Shown piece after piece: positions 1 to 13,170 of a stretch of 64,000 nt of DNA; position 1 is the first letter of the stretch, and each line of letters starts with the position of its first letter. The notes below the pieces were generated by a model. The model was not told the origin of the DNA and did no database searches. It saw nothing but the letters and a program-made list of their open reading frames with translations. Source of the DNA: Caenorhabditis elegans (taxonomy: Eukaryota > Nematoda > Chromadorea > Rhabditida > Rhabditidae); the NCBI RefSeq assembly GCF_000002985.6, contig NC_003284.9, positions 11,036,001 to 11,100,000 on the forward strand, given 5' to 3'. The translations under genes and the position numbers were made by a program.

Positions 1-1061
1 TTTTTTAATATATTTATATAATATACCATAACTTTCATATGCACGTTCAGTAGATAATAGTTATTTTATACTCTAGGATTTTTTTGAATTTGATAATAAT
101 TTAATAGTTTACTGATTGCAGCTCTGCATTTGTTTAAAAAAAAATAGGGCCAATTACACACTGATCCCTGAACAAAATTTTCACGATTCACTGATCCTCC
201 GCGTGTTGGACAGCACTAGAACAGGTTATGCAAAACCCCTTTTTCTCGTCTTTTTTTCTTTTCCAACCAATCCTTCATTTACTATTTCTTCCGCCCGTCG
301 GGTTATTTGCGTCTCTGCTACTCTTACAGTCATATACTATTTTCGCTCTCGGACTATTATTGATTCATATCAGAGATCTTCTCACTGTTCCGCATGATAT
401 TTCTCTCACTGTTTGATCTTCCACTGTTTTTCTGTCTCCCGTCGTCAGCTTTAACAAGCTGCGAAGATTCTCCGTTCATTGATTCCTACAAGCTGACTTA
501 CTACAAACGTCATCATCTTCATTCACAGTGAGACTGGCTAATATTGATTGATCCATGTGGGAGAAAGTTTTGCATTTTCTTGTTTATCTCGACTTCACTG
601 AGTGGCTGACACCGCGCCGCCCTAGATGTGACGTCTTCTCGGATCTATCGGCCCAAGTGAAAGTTTGCTTTACGGTCCTTTTTCTCAAAGTCTCTTTATA
701 TTTTCGCATCATTCTTCTAATTCTCGTCTAATTATCTCTCTTTCTCTTTATCCATAGACCGACTTTTTTCTTCCTCCTCACACCAAAAATCCAGGTCGTA
801 ACATTGGAGAGTATTCAAACATTTTTTGTTGAAATTGTGAGCACCTACGTGTAAACGTGCCTTATCAGCACACACGAGCTGGGGTGATAGATAAAACTCC
901 CTTTGATTCGTCTTTTGTTAGACAACGAGAAATAGAAGCGTCCTTAACTTTAAAACACTCTCCTTATCAATTGCCTTACTTGCTTTCCATTGTCATCTAT
1001 TTTTAGCCTCGCAACGTTCAAATTCACTTCTCAAATTGTTTTCTTATAAACAGACGGTATT
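1..1061. other. 5' flank and leader region of ldb-1
   Basis: No convincing coding exon is visible here. The stretch is pyrimidine-rich on the + strand, especially at 230-480 and 690-790, as is common in nematode promoters and outrons. A splice acceptor (ATAAACAG ending at 1053) lies just upstream of the ldb-1 start codon and could be either the end of a 5'UTR intron or an SL trans-splice site. The short reading frames at 116-416 have no splice partners and look like chance. Confidence 0.5.
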
Positions 1062-3960
1062 ATGCCTCGTCGAAAGGCCACTGATGGTCCGGCTCCTCCG
1101 AAGCAGCCCAGAACGCGGCGGAAGAAGGCAGTACCGGAAGAGCCTAAACCAGAAGTTTATGATCCAATGAGTAGTTATGGGATGGACGGCATGGATCCAA
1201 ACATGTATGGCCATCATCCAGATTATGGTTACGGAAATTATGGGCATCCACCTCCATTTGCTGGCCCAGAAAGCTCTAATAGCCATTATGGAATGCCACC
1301 ATCACAAGGAACAAATTCCCAAAATAATATGATGTTAGTACAACAGAACCAACCATTTGTCAAAAATTGAAAACAGAAACGTTCTTGAATTAATTTTTTG
1401 TATTTTCAGGATGAGATCTCAAGCGACTGAACCACAACCAATTGGAAATACTGTTAGTCCCCTCGAATTTCGGATACACGATATGAATAGAAGGCTATAT
1501 ATCTTTAGTTCAACAGGGGTGAGTAATTGTGAACAAAGTTAACAAGTTTGCAATTTAGAATTGAATAGAAAACATAATCAAATCTTGTTTAGGTATCTGA
1601 AAATGATCAACAGCAATGGTGGGATGCGTTCTCGCACGAATTCTTCGATGATGACTGCAAACTCTGGTTTGTCATTGGATCCGAACCCGTTGCATTTGCA
1701 AGTCGGGAAAGATATAGTGAGTATTTATAACGTGATTTTTTTTAATTCTAAATTAATGTTTCAGTTATTAACCGTCAATTCATTCCCAAATTCTTCCGAT
1801 CAATTTTTGATAGTGGAATGCGAGAACTTCAATACGTACTTCGTGGACCTTCTAGAGAATGTACATTAGCCAATGGTTCACAGGCTTATGAAAATGAGAA
1901 CGTGTTACAAATCACTAGATACGATCAGTCAAGTCAATTCGAAGTGAATACCGAGGGAAAGTTGTACGTTGAATTTGCACCATTTGATGAAGTTATGAAT
2001 TATCGGATAAAAGCTTGGACATTGGAGTTGAAGAGATCCAATGAATTTGTGTACAATCAAAATACAGCTGTAAGTATCTTTTCCTACATTCAGAAAACCG
2101 TATTCTAGTTCAATAAGCTGAAATAAATTATTGTAAATTATTATTCTTACAGGATTACCGAGTTGAAGCACAAAACCCGGAACAAGAGAATAAGCCAAGA
2201 ATGGGATTTTTTAAGTCCACGTTTAACTTGATGACAATGCTCAAAATCCTCGATCCAATGCAGTCTATCATGAGCTCAGCAAAATCTGCACCGGTAAGTA
2301 TCATTTTGAAACGAAGGAAAACTTGTTGGGAAACTTAATCCATTCTATTATACGCTGCTCTCTTTTTCTTTCAATTCAGTTCATTAGTACATTTCACACT
2401 ACACACTTCCCCCGCTGATTGGATTCATTTAGCGCGTTCATGTATAGCTTCTGTCTGAATTATTAGCTTGCCTTTTTTTATGAAAACTCTGATCACTCCA
2501 CTCTCCACCATTGGCACTCACTGATTGAGGCGGACACAATTCACTAATGAGCTCTTATACCGAGTCATATTGATACGCACGCGCCCAGATTTTATTCATT
2601 CTGAACAATTTTATTTTGCAGGCTATTACACCCCGGGAAGTCATGAAACGGACACTTTTTCAACATCACCAAGTACGGCAGCAAAATATGCGACAGCAAC
2701 AACTAAGTAAGTAACTCACCAATACATGATTTTCAATCAAACTGATGTTTTTAGATCAACAAATGATGATACCAGCGCCAGAACCTGAGAAACCAAAGCC
2801 GGCAAGGAAACGTCAACGAAAGCCAGCTGCAAATCCTCGTGGAAGCAAAAAAGCTACAGCTGCAGCGGCCGCAGCAGCTGCAGCAGCCACCAATGGCGTA
2901 CCGCCAACAGTTCCAACAGCAAGTCCCGCAAACAACCAACAATTCCCACCAAATCCCATGACTTCTCAGGTAAATATTAAATATTGCAGTGAATTTGAGT
3001 GATGAAATGTCAAGGATTGTAGTATAATCTCGTAATATTCTGACAAACTCGCATTTAATTAAAAATTTGCTTGATAAATATTCAAACATTACATTTTTTG
3101 AAAAGCTGATCCAAAAATATTTTTGATAGGAAATTAACATTACGTTTGTTTTAACCTTATGAGTCTTGTTTATGAGTCTTTATGAGTTTTGTGAAACGTT
3201 TTAAAAAATAGGAGTTGTCGGGACACTTTTAATTCATACAAAAAAGTAATTCACTATAAATTTCTAAAATTTCAATGTTTAATATTTTCAGTTTCAACAA
3301 ATGTCCTACCCGGATGTGATGGTAGTTGGTGAGCCATCGATGATGGGAAGCGAGTTTGGAGAGAACGACGAGAGAACCATTTCCCGAGTCGAGAACTCCC
3401 AATATGATCCGAATGCAATGCAGATGCAATCCCTCGGCCAGGGGCCAAACTCATCAATGAATATCAATGGTCGAAATATGATGAATCAGCATCATCCAGG
3501 AATGCAACCACCTCCAGGCCAACAACACATGCCGCCACATTCCATGGGCAGTCAGATGCCAACATCTATGCACAATCCGATGCACATGCCTCCTGGATCC
3601 ATGCAAGGACACGGTGGCATGCCACCAATGCCTAGCACAATGGCGAATCAGATGCCACCGCCTAATTTGCCACCTCACACAATGTCTAATCAGATGCCGA
3701 ATAGTCGGATGCCACCAATGCAAGGACAAATGCCACCATCCGGAATGCCTGGTCAGATGTCAAATCCAAATATGATGGGAAGTGGTATGCCACCGATGTC
3801 AATGTCTAGTCAGATGCCGGGTTCTATGTCAAACCCTATGCCGAATCAAATGCCTGGTGGAATGCAAATGAATCAAATGCCGCCGCCCAACTATTCACAA
3901 TATACTGGCGGACCTCCACCGCAGTGGCCTCCGCCTAACTCAGCGATGATTACAGGATAA
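1062..3960 (+). CDS. ldb-1: LIM-domain-binding protein (LDB/NLI/CHIP family)
   Basis: This is a transcriptional cofactor that dimerises and bridges LIM-homeodomain or LIM-only proteins in the nucleus. Exons: 1062-1333, 1410-1518, 1593-1716, 1765-2069, 2153-2293, 2622-2706, 2755-2969, 3292-3960, giving 639 residues. Residues about 90-310 form the LDB dimerisation domain, for example the stretches FRIHDMNRRLYIFSSTG and FFRSIFDSGMRELQYVLRGP. A basic KPKPARKRQRK nuclear-localisation-like segment and an alanine run follow (about 359-391). The LIM interaction domain is at about 424-455 (DVMVVGEPSMMGSEFGENDE), almost as in vertebrate LDB1. The last 170 residues are a Met/Pro/Gln/Asn-rich tail. Exon 1 must use the GTTAGT donor at 1334, because it is the only choice that keeps the frame into exon 2. 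The stop is followed by a probable 3'UTR intron (about 3967-4041). Confidence 0.95.
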
Positions 3961-5099
3961 ATTAAGGTAAATTAGTTATCAGATTATTACTACCCATGAA
4001 ATCTCTAACATGAGAACAAATGCTTAATATTTTTGTTTTCAGGTTTTTCAATTCAACTCACCGAATGTGCCCCTCTCTCTTCTCCTCTACTACCGAGTGT
4101 GTTCTGATGCAACGAAATCATGACAGGCCACGAAACAAATCAATTTATTCCGTCTCCTATTTCCAGTCCACTCAAAACACTGAAACAGCAAATACAAAGT
4201 TCACTTTCACTTGAATAGATTACTACAGTTCTCAATTGTCATATTACACAAGTCCGTTAAAAAATGTATTCTCATGTCATTTGATTATTTCATTCATTTT
4301 TATCTGTAAAGGCGTACCACACAATCCCTCCTCTCTCCAAACATGAAATAGTCATTGCTACTTTGATATTGTGATTTCCAATCTTCCTCAAAAGCCTCAA
4401 TACGTCCATTAACGACAATCAAAAGAACACCCTTTTGTGTTCATTCTATACAATATAAATACATACACATTTCTTCTCAATTTCGATTGCTGAAGATCTC
4501 AAAATTCTCTGTTTTATCTATATTTACTCGCTTTGCTCTACAATCATTGTTTTCCTAGTGTGTCAAAAAAAATTATTCACAAAAATAAATAAATAAATTT
4601 TTTCCAATCTGCATTTAAAATAATCTAACAGAAAAATTAACGAAAACTCTAATAACGTTTTGAAAGTGATGAATTACAAACATTTCTCTGAGAGTCATTG
4701 ATGAATTTACCGTTTCTTGAAGGAAGAGAGAAGATTCATTGAAAAGCAGACGAACAGCTAACAAAAAAATTTGTATAATTGGATTATGTGGTTCATTTTT
4801 TAAATACTAATTTTTATGAAAACTCACACTTAACCAAACTTTCTCACACTTAACCAAAAAAAACTCACACTTAACCAAACTTTCCTATGTATTCTTTGTT
4901 ATAAGTACTTATTTTTGCACCAATACTTTGGGTTTCAGTGATTTCTCCTACTTTTCGAATTGAATTTGAAATCAGAGCAAAGAATAAATGCAAATGTGTT
5001 TGCTGTGAAAAAATGCAGACTCCTTAAAAAATTTACATACAAAGATATCATTTTTGAGATCAGGATTACTCATTAAATCATTCAAAATCATTAGTATTA
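3961..5099. other. ldb-1 3'UTR and intergenic sequence
   Basis: After the ldb-1 stop, a GT...TTTTCAG pair (about 3967-4041) suggests an intron within the 3'UTR. AATAAA-type poly(A) signals lie at about 4583-4597. A short direct repeat is at about 4820-4890 (listed separately). The tail end of the minus-strand GPCR gene lies to the right. I see no further coding exon. Confidence 0.5.
4823..4886. repeat. Short tandem repeat, unit CTCACACTTAACCAAA
   Basis: Three imperfect head-to-tail copies of CTCACACTTAACCAAA are separated by A- or CTTT-rich spacers. It is a simple local duplication with no coding potential, placed between the 3' ends of two convergent genes. Confidence 0.8.
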
Positions 5100-6857
5100 T
5101 CAAATGTTAATATTAAAATTGTTGTTGCATCCACTTTCATATGACGTCACAGTTTTCGGGCTCATGGGCGGATCACTGGAGTTGGATAGAGTCCGTGATG
5201 TTTTCCGTAAAAGCAGTCGTATATACTTTTTTAGTCGGTTCGTGAACGCAATGAACACGAATGCGTTCACCGATGCGGAAATCATACTCAAAACGTCAGA
5301 GAGGTGTGAATGGTAGTAGTCTTTTCTAAAAAATGTATGAATATATTATTTTAATGGGGGTTTTATTCATCCTTTACCTCGTTGGGCATTCCCTTTTTAC
5401 CAAAAGTTGCCATTTTCGAACAACGGCAAATAACTTAAGCGAGTGAAAGCACAAGTACAAAAGGATTATAGCCACAATTGAGAAAGTGGCTCGAAGTTCT
5501 TGTTTCTGCCGGATTAGTTCAGCTTTTTTTGGAAAGCAACCTGCTAATGGATGTCTGAAAGATTCACAAAAAATGTTAAAAAAAGAGTTCGCACATACGT
5601 CACATTGGTTTGCTTGGGATGATCAAAAGCCAAATGTTGATACGTGTTGTGGCGACTTTTATAGATTTCATAAAGAGTGAGCAGCGAAAAAATGCACATC
5701 CACATAAATGGGACAATGTTGAAAAAGAGAGGATCCAAGATGGAATGGTAAACAAATCGATACGTAGAAAGGATCTTAAGAAAATCAATTAAGCGATTTC
5801 TTTAATATGATCATAGTCACAAATTTCTGAAATTCAAAATTGAAACCAAGTATAACAATTGTTTTCAGTGAGTGAACATATTCAAAATATAAATAAAATA
5901 AAATTTAAACCAAAAGCATATCACGTATGATATGGTGGAAACGTGCTTACCTCTGTTGTGGATATTCTTCTGGTAATTCTCAATTGAGGATGTGACCGGA
6001 ATTCAAGTTCCAATACAAAAATAGGCAGCCGGAACAACATTACCAGACAAAACATTACTATCAACATTGTCCGAGCTCTGCTAACCGTGTCTTGAAGTCT
6101 TGCAATCATTGGACGTGATATCTTAGAAAAGATCATGAGTATCAAACATTATTTTCTAATTCTAACCTTCCAATAACGATGAGCTGAAAGTGTGGCTATT
6201 GTCCAGACGTGCAGTGTATGTATTGTAACTTCGACTCTAAATTTTGAAAATTCAGTTGAGAAAAAACAAATGTAGCCATTTTACCTAGGCATTGTGTATT
6301 TTAAAAATCTTCTCTCAAACATGCATGGACCATATAATGTATGATTTTTCATATGGTGTTGATCACAGATCTGAGGGAAAAATTCGGCTGCTAAGGTGGT
6401 GGTGAGCATCACGTGATCCAAAAGAAGAAGTGCTTTCAGATAAACAAATACTCCAGATGTAATTTTTGGTGGTCTATATAATGAGACCTGAAACTCGTTA
6501 TTTCAAATTTGATAGTATTCTGTTTGAATTTATTTTTGTCTTTGGCATTGTGGGACCCAGTTTCAATGATTTTCATCAAGTTGCGTGTCTGGAGAGAATG
6601 ACCAGCTCTGGACCGAACGGTGCCAGGCGGCGATTGTGGAAACGTTTTGAGCATATCACATTTCAGGCCAATTTTGACACTTTCCAAAGACCTACCATAG
6701 CACACGCGTTGCAAAGAATTCCACCAATTGCAATTGGAAGCAATAAAAGAAGATTGAGATTCCGAAGTTGAAAATACAGCTCATGGTCGTGTATTCGAGG
6801 TTCATGGTAGCACACCATCGAATGACTTGGGAAAAATAAACCATAATTATCATCCAT
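5100..6857 (-). CDS. Seven-transmembrane GPCR, neuropeptide-receptor-like
   Basis: This is a plasma-membrane rhodopsin-class receptor, probably for a FMRFamide-like or other neuropeptide; the ligand is inference. Exons on the minus strand: 6857-6696, 6487-6285, 6236-6167, 6121-5951, 5774-5599, 5554-5378, 5325-5100, giving 394 residues with consistent phases. TM1 is LLLLLPIAIGGILCNACAM. The TM2-TM3 region holds SGVFVYLKALLLLDHVML, then HTLHVWTIATLSAHRYWK with HRY in the DRY position. TM4 is TMLIVMFCLVMLFRLPIFV, TM5 SILDPLFFNIVPFMWMCIF and TM6 TFSIVAIILLYLCFHSL. TM7 is SMISASVNAFVFIAFTN, with NAFVF replacing the usual NPxxY. Exons 4 and 5 use weak acceptors (CTAAG and CTTAAG). The frame stays open upstream of the chosen ATG to an acceptor at 6874, so a further 5' exon is possible. 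The exact family is not certain. Confidence 0.8.
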
Positions 6858-6873
6858 TTCACATCGGAAAGCC

Positions 6874-9800
6874 CTGAAATAATGAAAAGTTAATGTAAAT
6901 TGTAAATTAGTAAAAGTAAATTAGAAAAAAATTGATATCCAAAATGAAGAAGAAAAGGCTATGTGATTTATATTTACAGAAACGCTCTATATAACGTGAT
7001 TTTCAATTGATTTCACCAAAAAAGGATAACTTGTTATTAAAAATGATTTATCATTGTGATAGTACATATTACATGCTCTGTCAGGTGAAGTTGAAAAAGT
7101 AAGTTATATAGGACAGTGTTTTGAACAACTTGCTAGTGTGGATGACGGTTGGCTATTATCTGCAAAATCAACGAAAATTGGTTTCTGTAAATTTTGTTGA
7201 AAAAAAAGTTGCAAAGAGCTAATGACAGAGAAGTGGGTAAAGTTGATTGAGAAGTGGCGAAGAATTGCCTAGTACTCTAAAAAATAGCAGAAGTTTTCTT
7301 TTCTATTCTAATAGCATCGCAATTTGATTGAAAAGGTTCAGAGAAATTTATCACTCTGCTTATTAATAAAGTAATTTAATGAACACAGGTTCAAAGTTAA
7401 AAAAAAACGGATGAATTCACATGAAATGCTTCTCCACATTTCAAACTTCATCCCGACAAGCAGCACACTGTTTGGATGCGCTGTGCCTATTCCATATCTG
7501 TGTCATGTTTGTTTTACAAGGATGTATTTAGGAAAAATGAGACCAGCTTATTTAGACGTGTGTTTGGGGGTGACGAACGGTTTTTTCGAAACTTTCCATC
7601 GTCATCATCTCCATCAATACACATTTAAAATGTATCTATTGGAAAATCTCTAGAAAATCATAGTTTGTTTGCCCAAGTCAGACTTTTCTTAAGCTGCATG
7701 CGAAAAAGAGGCTGAATCATGGAGCATACATAAGGAGCACATAATGGAATGATTTTTGAACAATCCATACTTGTAAAATTGTATTTATCACTTACTTCAC
7801 ATTATATTAGAAGACGGTTTTAAAGAATTCTAATACACATATAATCTACACTACGAAATGAAATGGATTTATTTCTGAACTCTCATTTCACGTTCTGTGT
7901 GCGTAATAAGTTCAAAAGTTTAAAGCCGAATAGTTTAACAATGAGTTAACTGAAAAAAAAACCTGAGAAATGTTTAAATTATTTACGAACTCCGTCTGAG
8001 AAAGGAAATGAGAAACAAGCGGAAGACGAAGGCGTTGAAAATGACGGAGGCGGTTCAAAATCTTCGCTTCAAATTTCAAAAAATGGATGAGAAATCGGAG
8101 AGCCCTGGTGAAGGAATGAAAATGATATTTCTAGAGCAGAAAGTCATTCCAACATGATGTTCAAAACAAAATGAACTGAACTTAAAAGAAGTCGGTCACA
8201 TGGCTCTGATAGATTTTTGCGCACTGATTCGCAAACACAATTATGAGGGCACGCAGTTGCACTTTTTTTTTTTTTTGAAGCAACTTTTTAAACCATTGCA
8301 ACAAGAAGATAGGTGCACCTTTCTGAAACTCCAAAACAATTACACTAAGGTATTGAGAAGTATTCAAAAATCTTTAAAAATTTGTTTGAAATACGAAAAA
8401 AATCCAAGTTTGAGTTCGCCGAAATACTGTGCATGAGACATACATATGCCAGAAAAACAACTAGAATGTTTTGTAACAACTGAACTGTATCAAAAAGGTT
8501 GTATGAAACCCCCTAATTTATTTGGAAAAGACAATTCCTAAGAATTTCTCCATTTAATAAATTGTTATATTTCACTTGTAGAGTTTGAATAGTTCTACCT
8601 TATTATGCATTTGATTATTTTTCAGAATATCAATTTCCAATTGTATCTTAAAATTTCTCGGTTTTTTCAGCATTGACGCAGATGATTTTGATCAGTTTTT
8701 TACGATAAATTTGCATTTAATATACATATTTTTGTTGTTAACTTGTGAAAAATTATTCAAATATGCACTGAAAAAATGGGCATCCTAGTTTTTTTCAAGT
8801 GCATTTTCTGTAGAATTACAGAATTTAGTTTTGCTTGCAAACAATCTCATCAATTTTTATGATGTATTTCCCAGGATGGTATTCAGTAGGTTTGACACGC
8901 TTATTTCTTGTAAAAAATTCCGGAAATTTTTTTTGGAAAGTTCAGAGAAACTGAAAACGTTTATTGTCTACTAACTCATAAGCTGTTTCATTGGTTGTTC
9001 TATGTATATACAGTATCTTTTGAATTCATCGAGTTAAAAAAAAACACTTTACTTTTCAGATCTCAAGTTGAAAATCCTTTTGTATATACGAACACCTTTT
9101 CATAGCTTCTTTGTCAGTTATTCAAGTATGATTCTACGTCATAGCATAACAAAAAGATGCGTTCTCACATAGAAAATGAAACACAAAAGACAACATATTA
9201 TCAAACAACTTTTCTGAAAAGAAAATATATAAACTTTGATTGAAAGGTGACAAGAAGAAGAGTTAATACTGTCAGCGCTACACGGCTAAAGTTCATTGCC
9301 GTTACGTATTTGCATATGTCAAATACACTCCTTCACGCTGTTTCTTCATATCTTCTTTTCTTTTCCAGCATTTATTTTTCATTTTCCCAACGGCCGCAGA
9401 TTTCAATCGGATGCCGTTCGAGCAAGTAGTTCCGTTGATTACATTTTCAGTATGTATTTTTAACATTTTCACACGTTTCGAAGAACATTTGGATAATAAC
9501 ACATCATATCCAAGTTTAAAAATACCAGAGAAAGTAGAAACCTCTACTAAATTAAACAGGATGTTTCAACAAAAGCAAGAAATAAAAATGATGAGAATGT
9601 AAATAGTATCTTAAATAAACAAACGCTCTGCATTGATTTGATGCTAGAATGAGTCAGATGTTTTTTGAAAAGTACTAATCACTTGTTTTTTTCAATCAAC
9701 TGTTGTTTGTAAACTTTCAGATCTTATAAAATATTTGCAATACTACTTCAATTGTTCAAATTAAGTTTTTTGAGGATATGTTCCAAGAAACTGTTTCTCT

Positions 9801-12242
9801 GTTTACTTTCATTCCTACTCATTTTTAGTTAGCAATTTGAGAACTTTGTATTAATGGAAACCCAAATCGAACAGATCTACTACATATGATATTTTCGTAA
9901 TTTGAATTAGCAAAACTCTTTCAGTAGGGATTTATGGAAATTGGAACGTTCGAGAGAAACCAAGCTATGCTAAACCTTTAATTTTTGCCAAGTTGCTTCT
10001 ATTGCTTATTTTTATAATTTTTTAAAATAATTTGGTCCAGTTTTCAGCGTTTTTTTGATAACTACAGAAATTTTCACTGTGAAATTCAATTTTTTGGTTT
10101 TATTTCAAGTCCATCAAAACAAACAAATCCACAATTAGTGTCGTGAACCCGTCGTGAACCCGTGTCGTGAGCATTCTCGATGTTCCAAGTTTCATACGTT
10201 TTTTGCAACATGCTGAAATAGACAACATTCTTCTTTTGTATTATAGATTGACATTGGTAGTCTTCAAACTCAAAAAAACCTAAAGGTGGAGTAGCGCTAG
10301 TAGGGAAAGAGTGAAAAACTATTCCTATGGTTCCAAAATGACCGAATAGCATAATAAAATGTTTCAAAATTTTTTTGAAAACTTTTTTTTTGTTTACTGT
10401 CAAAATGTGAAAATTACTCAGTTTTTGCAACTAATTTCGGAAGTCGACCAAAAAAAGTTTGTTCCTACATTTTTTATCATACTGTAACTTTGTTTTAACT
10501 ATTTGTAATAGAATATTGTAGTAGTCGGAACATTCGACATAGTTATGGATTTCCTCAAAACTCACATTTTTTTCAAAATTTTGACAACTTGCCAAAACTT
10601 TGACCGGAAACTAGAAAACATCTAAAATTTGTTGGAGTTTTTTCTTATGATATTCGGTTGTTTTAGATCATTATAAGTGCATTTAGACGAAATCCCCACT
10701 GGTGCTACTCCACCTTTAAAGGTTCGGTTATTTCACATACCTGATACACTTTGAAAAATGTCAAGTCATAAATTCCGTTTATCATTATTGTTTTGGTTAT
10801 TTAAAACATCAAATAACCTTCTAGTAAATATTATTGTTCAGGCATGTATGATAAAAATCTTGAACAATTTGCTAACGATCTGATTGGAAAATTAATTAGC
10901 TTTGATTTTCCAATCTTTACCAAAAAAAAACCAACAATTTAAAGTTATTATTATTTCCACGAAATAAAAATGTTTTCGAATTTTTTATATTTCCAGACGT
11001 AAAAAGAAAGTTAGCTGAAACCACCTGTTTCTTGCCAATAAATCAGTTTTTTTTTTAAATATTCACAAAAAAATCATTTGAAAGTTTGAAGCTTGTTTCA
11101 AAACATTTTGAGTGAAGCTTACTAAACAAAAGTTTTTGAAAAATGAAAACACGTCACTTTTGTGTTCGCATATACGTGATTCACCGTAAACTCCACTTTT
11201 GTAAAACTACGAAAGATACTGGCTGAAATGATAGGAAAATTCGTCGAAATATTTGAGCATCTGACTGTAAGTTGATAACGATTATACGAACTAATCACCG
11301 TTTCCATCTGCTCAAAACTCGCTGACTCACAAAGAATTTTAACAGAAATTAAGAAATGGCTCTATGTCAACTTTCAAAATTCTACAACGCCCAACTTGAG
11401 TTTCTTATCAACACTTTATTTTTTGGTCTATCTCTTGACTGAATCATACCGAAAACGGTTACATGACGTGTCGAGGAGTTCTACTGATACGAGCAAGCAA
11501 ACGCTTTATTTCTCTCCACCTCTTTACTTTAAAACTAGCCTAACTCTTGTATATAACACACATTTTTCATATTTTCTATCAAGTTCACGCCGTCCCATCG
11601 ACATTTAAGGTAAATATTTGAGTGTTCAATCTTATCTATGAAGCATTTTTTTCATTCCAGTTTGTGTGACATAGCACGTTGCCATTCCTTATTTCTTGAA
11701 AACTAGTTCGGGTTGTGAAATTTTCTTCCAAAATTGGTCCTTTAGTAATGTAACTTGATACATCAGGTTTTGTGAAAATATTTTGAATGCTTCAAACGAC
11801 GTTTGTTGTTTTATTTTTCACTCTCCGAGTATCTAAAATCTATTCAAAAATTAAAAAAATCCGTTTTGACTTTTTGCATCTAGTTTTATCACTTCTTCCT
11901 GTGTCCCTCCCAAACTTTTACAGCCCAGTTGGCAATGGCGATAAGAAAAACACTGTTTCTGCCCACTTTGAGCATTTATTTCATCATTTTCATATTTTGG
12001 TTAAGATGTATAGTTGTCAAATGTGCAGGCTATTTTAGTATTTTGTGCTGTCGTCATTCTTACATTGAAGTGCATTCTCATTCCGTAACTAGGTGGTTGC
12101 ATAGATGCCACCATGTGTTTGTCTGTCGTCAATAGAAATTTCCATATTTAGGAGAAATTGTTTTCATACTTTTTTAATACTTTTTGTCCGTCAATCTTCT
12201 GAAAAAAATATTAAAATTAAAACCATATGTTTCAGGTTCACA
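6874..12242. other. Gene-poor intergenic region
   Basis: About 5.4 kb without a convincing gene. It holds the likely promoter or 5' exons of the GPCR to the left, an inverted-repeat element at 10279-10724 and, near its right end, probable untranslated exons of the claudin-like gene. For example, a donor at about 11611 (GGTAAATATTTG) is followed by an acceptor at about 11660 (TTCATTCCAG). The reading frames at 7411-7653, 8182-8436, 9247-9602 and 10086-10430 have no recognisable protein features or splice partners. A fragment at about 7195-7265 resembles the dispersed repeat found at 36.4 and 53.7 kb. Confidence 0.45.
10279..10724. repeat. Inverted-repeat (MITE-like) element, about 0.45 kb
   Basis: The left end reads CCTAAAGGTGGAGTAGCGC and the right end carries its reverse complement (GCTACTCCACCTTTAAAGG with small changes), so about 28-30 bases at the two ends can pair. 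The interior is AT-rich and non-coding. From memory, AAAGGTGGAGTAGCGCCAGTGGG is a frequent dispersed sequence in C. elegans. That supports a non-autonomous transposon, but its copy number cannot be checked here. Confidence 0.7.
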
Positions 12243-13170
12243 ATGTGTCTTTCCGGACTCACCCAAATTCTCTATGGACTTATTATGGCTGGTAGTGCTA
12301 TTTTAACAGCAGTTGCTTTGTTTACGCCAAGTATGTTTCATCTTTGGAGATGTTAGAAAAAGTGAATTTTCAAACTCTCAGGTTGGAATACTGTTGAAAA
12401 TAATGTGAAAGATATAACTCATATCAACACATCTGAATGGAATGGCTTGATGCCTTGGTCATGTATTGGTCACTCTCAGGGAACCCAGTGTCAGGATTGG
12501 TGGGCGGTATGTTGATGAAATTATTTATATGCTCAAAAATACTGTTTTCAGAATCTTCCAGGATGGATGAAATGTGTCGTCGTCTGCATGATCCTCTCTT
12601 TGATTGTCCAAATTTTTGCAGTTGTCTACAACTTTTTGACATGGTTAGATTAGCGAAAGCCGACATTAATATAATTCAAACAACTTTCAGCCTTGCCTGC
12701 TGCTGCAAGAAATATATCATCCATCCACTCACCCTCTTTGCAGTCATCTCTACTATTCTTCTGCTCATCGCTGTTATTGTTTATGCAGCTGAATGGAATC
12801 AATTTACAAATGGAATTAATACAAACTCGCAGGTGAGAATGCTATTCTTAATGTGGGAAAAAGTGTAAAATTATTTGATTGAAACTATTAAACTTCACTA
12901 AAACTCTTTTTTTACACATGTTCTAACCCTTTAAAACCCGATTATAAAGCTTTGAGAAACCCTCCCTATCTCACATTGAACAACTTTTTGGCCAATCTGC
13001 ACATACCCTAAGGCGCAAAAGCTGCTCATAAACCTTTGTTTGTACAAACTCACAACTTAATTTTTCAGCTTGGATACTCGTTTTGGCTTGCAGTTGGAGC
13101 CCTCATCTTATCTGCGGCGGATGTCATTTTGGGAGCACTAACAGTGTGTCTTGGGGAACACTGCTGTTAA
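12243..13170 (+). CDS. Claudin-like four-transmembrane protein
   Basis: This is a membrane protein of the claudin/PMP22-like superfamily, probably at epithelial junctions or acting as a channel accessory subunit; the role is inference from the fold. Exons: 12243-12330, 12382-12506, 12552-12643, 12691-12832, 13069-13170, giving 182 residues. Four hydrophobic segments lie at about 7-28, 77-98, 112-133 and 153-175. The first extracellular loop carries the claudin signature W31 ... GLMPW (51-55) - C57 - C66, and a possible N-glycosylation site at N45. A CCCKK cluster follows TM2 and the C-terminus is short (GEHCC), with no obvious PDZ ligand. The ATG lies six bases after a TTTCAG acceptor, consistent with trans-splicing or a spliced 5'UTR. 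I do not recognise which family member this is. Confidence 0.85.

Noticed and set aside
7411-7653. 80-codon open frame on the + strand
   Set aside because: No domain and no exon partners; considered and rejected as an extra 5' exon because it is on the strand opposite to the GPCR.
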